This document shows positions 61,919 through 64,000 of a stretch of 64,000 bases of DNA, in pieces (positions within the stretch are counted from its first letter, which is position 1; each line of letters begins with the position of its first letter). The DNA is taken from the NCBI GenBank assembly GCA_947652115.1, contig OX393566.1, forward strand, positions 11,735,374 to 11,799,373, given 5' to 3'. This DNA comes from Blastomussa wellsi. Lineage: Eukaryota; Cnidaria; Anthozoa; Scleractinia; Plerogyridae. Under the pieces are notes generated by a model. That model did no database searches and was not told the origin of the DNA. It was given only the letters and a program-made list of their open reading frames with translations. The position numbers and the translations under genes are program-made.

Positions 61919-64000
61919 TTTTTCGGAAGGCCAAAAAGTGATTTTTTGGAACTTCGTCCGAATCGGCTGAAATTAAAGCGCAAATGTGCGCGCAGTGTTC
62001 TTATGGACGAGAACATCGTAATTTCAACGTTTCGCGGCACCCGCAATTTTTTAGCAAAAAATGAAATTTTTCGGAAGGCCAAAAAGTGATTTTTTGGAAC
62101 TTGGTCCGAATCGGCTGAAATTAAAGCGCAAATGTGCGCGCAGTGTTCTTATGACGAGAACATCGTAATTTCAACGTTTCGCGGCACCCGCAATTTTTTA
62201 GCAAAAAATGAAATTTTTCGGAAGGCCAAAAAGTGATTTTTTGGAACTTGGTCCGAATCGGCTGAAATTAAAGCGCAAATGTGCGCGCAGTGTTCTTATG
62301 ACGAGAACATCGTAATTTCAACGTTTCGCGGCACCCGCAATTTTTTAGCAAAAATGAAATTTTTCGGAAGGCCAAAAAGTGATTTTTTGGAACTTCGCCC
62401 GAATCGGCTGAAATTAAAGCGCAAATGTGCGCGCAGTGTTCTTATGACGAGAACATCGTAATTTCAACGTTTCGCGGCACCCGCAATTTTTAGCAAAAAA
62501 TGAAATTTTTCGGAAGGCCAAAAAGTGATTTTTTGGAACTTCGTCCGAATCGGCTGAAATTAAAGCGCAAATGTGCGCGCAGTGTTCTTATGACGAGAAC
62601 ATCGTAATTTCAACGTTTCGCGGCACCCGCAATTTTTTAGCAAAAAATGAAATTTTTCGGAAGGCCAAAAAGTGATTTTTTGGAACTTCGCCCGAATCGG
62701 CTGAAATTAAAGCGCAAATGTGCGCGCAGTGTTCTTATGACGAGAACATCGTAATTTCAACGTTTCGCGGCACCCGCAATTTTTTAGCAAAAAATGAAGT
62801 TTTTCGGAAGGCCAAAAAGTGATTTTTTGGAACTTCGTCCGAATCGGCTGAAATTAAAGCGCAAATGTGCGCGCAGTGTTCTTATGACGAGAACATCGTA
62901 ATTTCAACGTTTCGCGGCACCCGCAATTTTTTAGCAAAAAATGAAATTTTTCGGAAGGCCAAAAAGTGATTTTTTGAACTTCGTCCGAATCGGCTGAAAT
63001 TAAAGCGCAAATGTGCGCGCAGTGTTTCTATGACGAGAACATCGTAATTTCAACGTTTCGCGGCACCCGCAATTTTTTAGCAAAAAATGAATTTTTCGGA
63101 AGGCCAAAAAGTGATTTTTTGGAACTTCGTCCGAATCGGCTGAAATTAAAGCGCAAATGTGCGCGCAGTGTTCTTATGACGAGAACATCGTAATTTCAAC
63201 GTTTCGCGGCACCCGCAATTTTTAGCAAAAAATGAAATTTTTCGGAAGGCCAAAAAGTGATTTTTTGAACTTCGTCCGAATCGGCTGAAATTAAAGCGCA
63301 AATGTGCGCGCAGTGTTCTTATGACGAGAACATCGTAATTTCAACGTTTCGCGGCACCCGCAATTTTTTATCAAAAAATGAAATTTTTCGGAAGGCCAAA
63401 AAGTGATTTTTTGGAACTTGGTCCGAATCGGCTGAAATTAAAGCGCAAATGTGCGCGCAGTGTTTCTATGACGAGAACATCGTAATTTCAACGTTTCGCG
63501 GCACCCGCAAGTTTTTTAGCAAAAAATGAAATTTTTCGGAAGGCCAAAAAGTGATTTTTTGGAACTTCGTCCGAATCGGCTGAAATTAAAGCGCAAATGT
63601 GCGCGCAGTGTTCTTATGACGAGAACATCGTAATTTCAACGTTTCGCGGCACCCGCAATTTTTTAGCAAAAAATGAAATTTTTCGGAGGCCAAAAAGTGA
63701 TTTTTTGGAACTTCGTCCGAATCGGCTGAAATTAAAGCGCAAATGTGCGCGCAGTGTTCTTATGACGAGAACATCGTAATTTCAACGTTTCGCGGCACCC
63801 GCAATTTTTAACAAAAACTGAAATTTTTCGGAAGGCCAAAAAGTGATTTTTTGGAACTTCGTCCGAATCGGCTGAAATTAAAGCGCAAATGTGCGCGCAG
63901 TGTTCTTATGACGAGAACATCGTAATTTCAACGTTTCGCGGCACCCGCAATTTTTTAGCAAAAAATGAAATTTTTCGGAAGGCCAAAAAGTGATTTTTTG
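61919..64000. repeat. Satellite segment with many single-base indels
   Basis: To the right of the gap, monomers show scattered one-base changes not seen before it. Examples are TTATGGACGAG near 62003, AAAAATGAAA losses near 62351 and 63088, TTTTTAGC losses near 62486 and 63220, GTTTCTATGAC at about 63026 and 63462, and GGAGGCC near 63687. The pattern resembles unpolished long-read sequence, or a degenerate array edge. Confidence 0.7.

Larger units (their letters stand above)
35233..64000. repeat. 147-bp tandem satellite array, about 195 monomers
   Basis: From GCCAAAAATTGATCTTTTGG onward every position repeats with a period of 147 (sometimes 148, through a seventh T) to the window end. Landmarks in each monomer are CGGCTGAAATTAAAGCGCAA, TGTGCGCGCAGTGTTCTTAT, GACGAGAACATCGTAATTTC, AACGTTTCGCGGCACCCGCA and TTTTTCGGAAGGCCAAAAAG. 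Short dyads are built in: TGCGCGCA, CCAAAAA-GTGA-TTTTTTGG and GTTCT-n7-AGAAC. Monomers in the bulk are nearly identical; those at the left edge (35.2-36.3 kb) are more diverged. It is a satellite, possibly centromeric or heterochromatic; open frames within it follow from the period being a multiple of three. Confidence 0.97.

Noticed and set aside
35276..64000. Many ORFs of 60 to 330 codons on both strands of the satellite
   Set aside because: They are produced by a 147-base period that is divisible by three, repeat the same 49 residues, and lack unique flanks, promoters or length conservation.
35233..64000. CRISPR-like array
   Set aside because: The repeats are head-to-tail with no variable spacers, and the unit is far too long. 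It is a satellite in a eukaryotic context.

Overview
This window looks like metazoan repeat DNA, most likely from a marine invertebrate. I lean towards a cnidarian because of the style of the mobile elements, but cannot prove it from sequence. There is no bacterial operon structure. Instead I see TATA boxes, CCAAT boxes, splice-site-like motifs, non-LTR retrotransposons and a long satellite array. No host single-copy gene is recognisable.

Region 1 (1 to about 17.5 kb) is a decayed Polinton/Maverick-type (adintovirus-like) element, element 1. The minus strand from 8.4 down to 1.4 kb carries a retroviral-type integrase with a chromodomain, a penton-like minor capsid protein, small basic proteins, a double jelly-roll major capsid protein, an adenain-type cysteine protease, an FtsK/HerA-type packaging ATPase, pX/core-like basic proteins, a conserved virion-type protein and a parvovirus-type phospholipase A2 domain. 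A tRNA-His-like gene with Pol III signals lies between protease and ATPase. The plus strand carries a GRF zinc-finger protein, four tandem mini-genes with an F-box-like core, and a protein-primed family B DNA polymerase. The polymerase is broken by stops, deletions and three retrotransposon insertions. Almost every gene is frameshifted.

Region 2 (about 17.5 to 35.2 kb) is a second, distantly related Polinton-like element, element 2, with a different gene order. It has a promoter with CCAAT, YY1-like and TATA motifs, a 169-bp foldback, a Cys-rich protein and two more F-box-like mini-genes. Then come hydrophobic and coiled-coil virion-type proteins, a penton-like protein, a large conserved protein of unknown function, the capsid protein, an intact ATPase, three small proteins and the integrase. 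The polymerase lies on the minus strand. It is split beside its DTDS catalytic motif by a 5.6-kb L1/Tx1-like retrotransposon with a 14-bp target-site duplication.

Region 3 (35.2 to 64 kb) is a tandem satellite of 147-bp monomers, roughly 195 copies, with larger duplicated blocks and one 200-N assembly gap. It starts abruptly inside the element 2 polymerase gene.

Together the two elements encode all the classes needed for a virus-like cycle: self-synthesising polymerase, integrase, capsid, packaging ATPase and, in element 1, maturation protease. Most copies here are clearly inactive. Some single-base frameshifts at homopolymers could be assembly errors, whereas in-frame stops and retrotransposon insertions indicate real decay.
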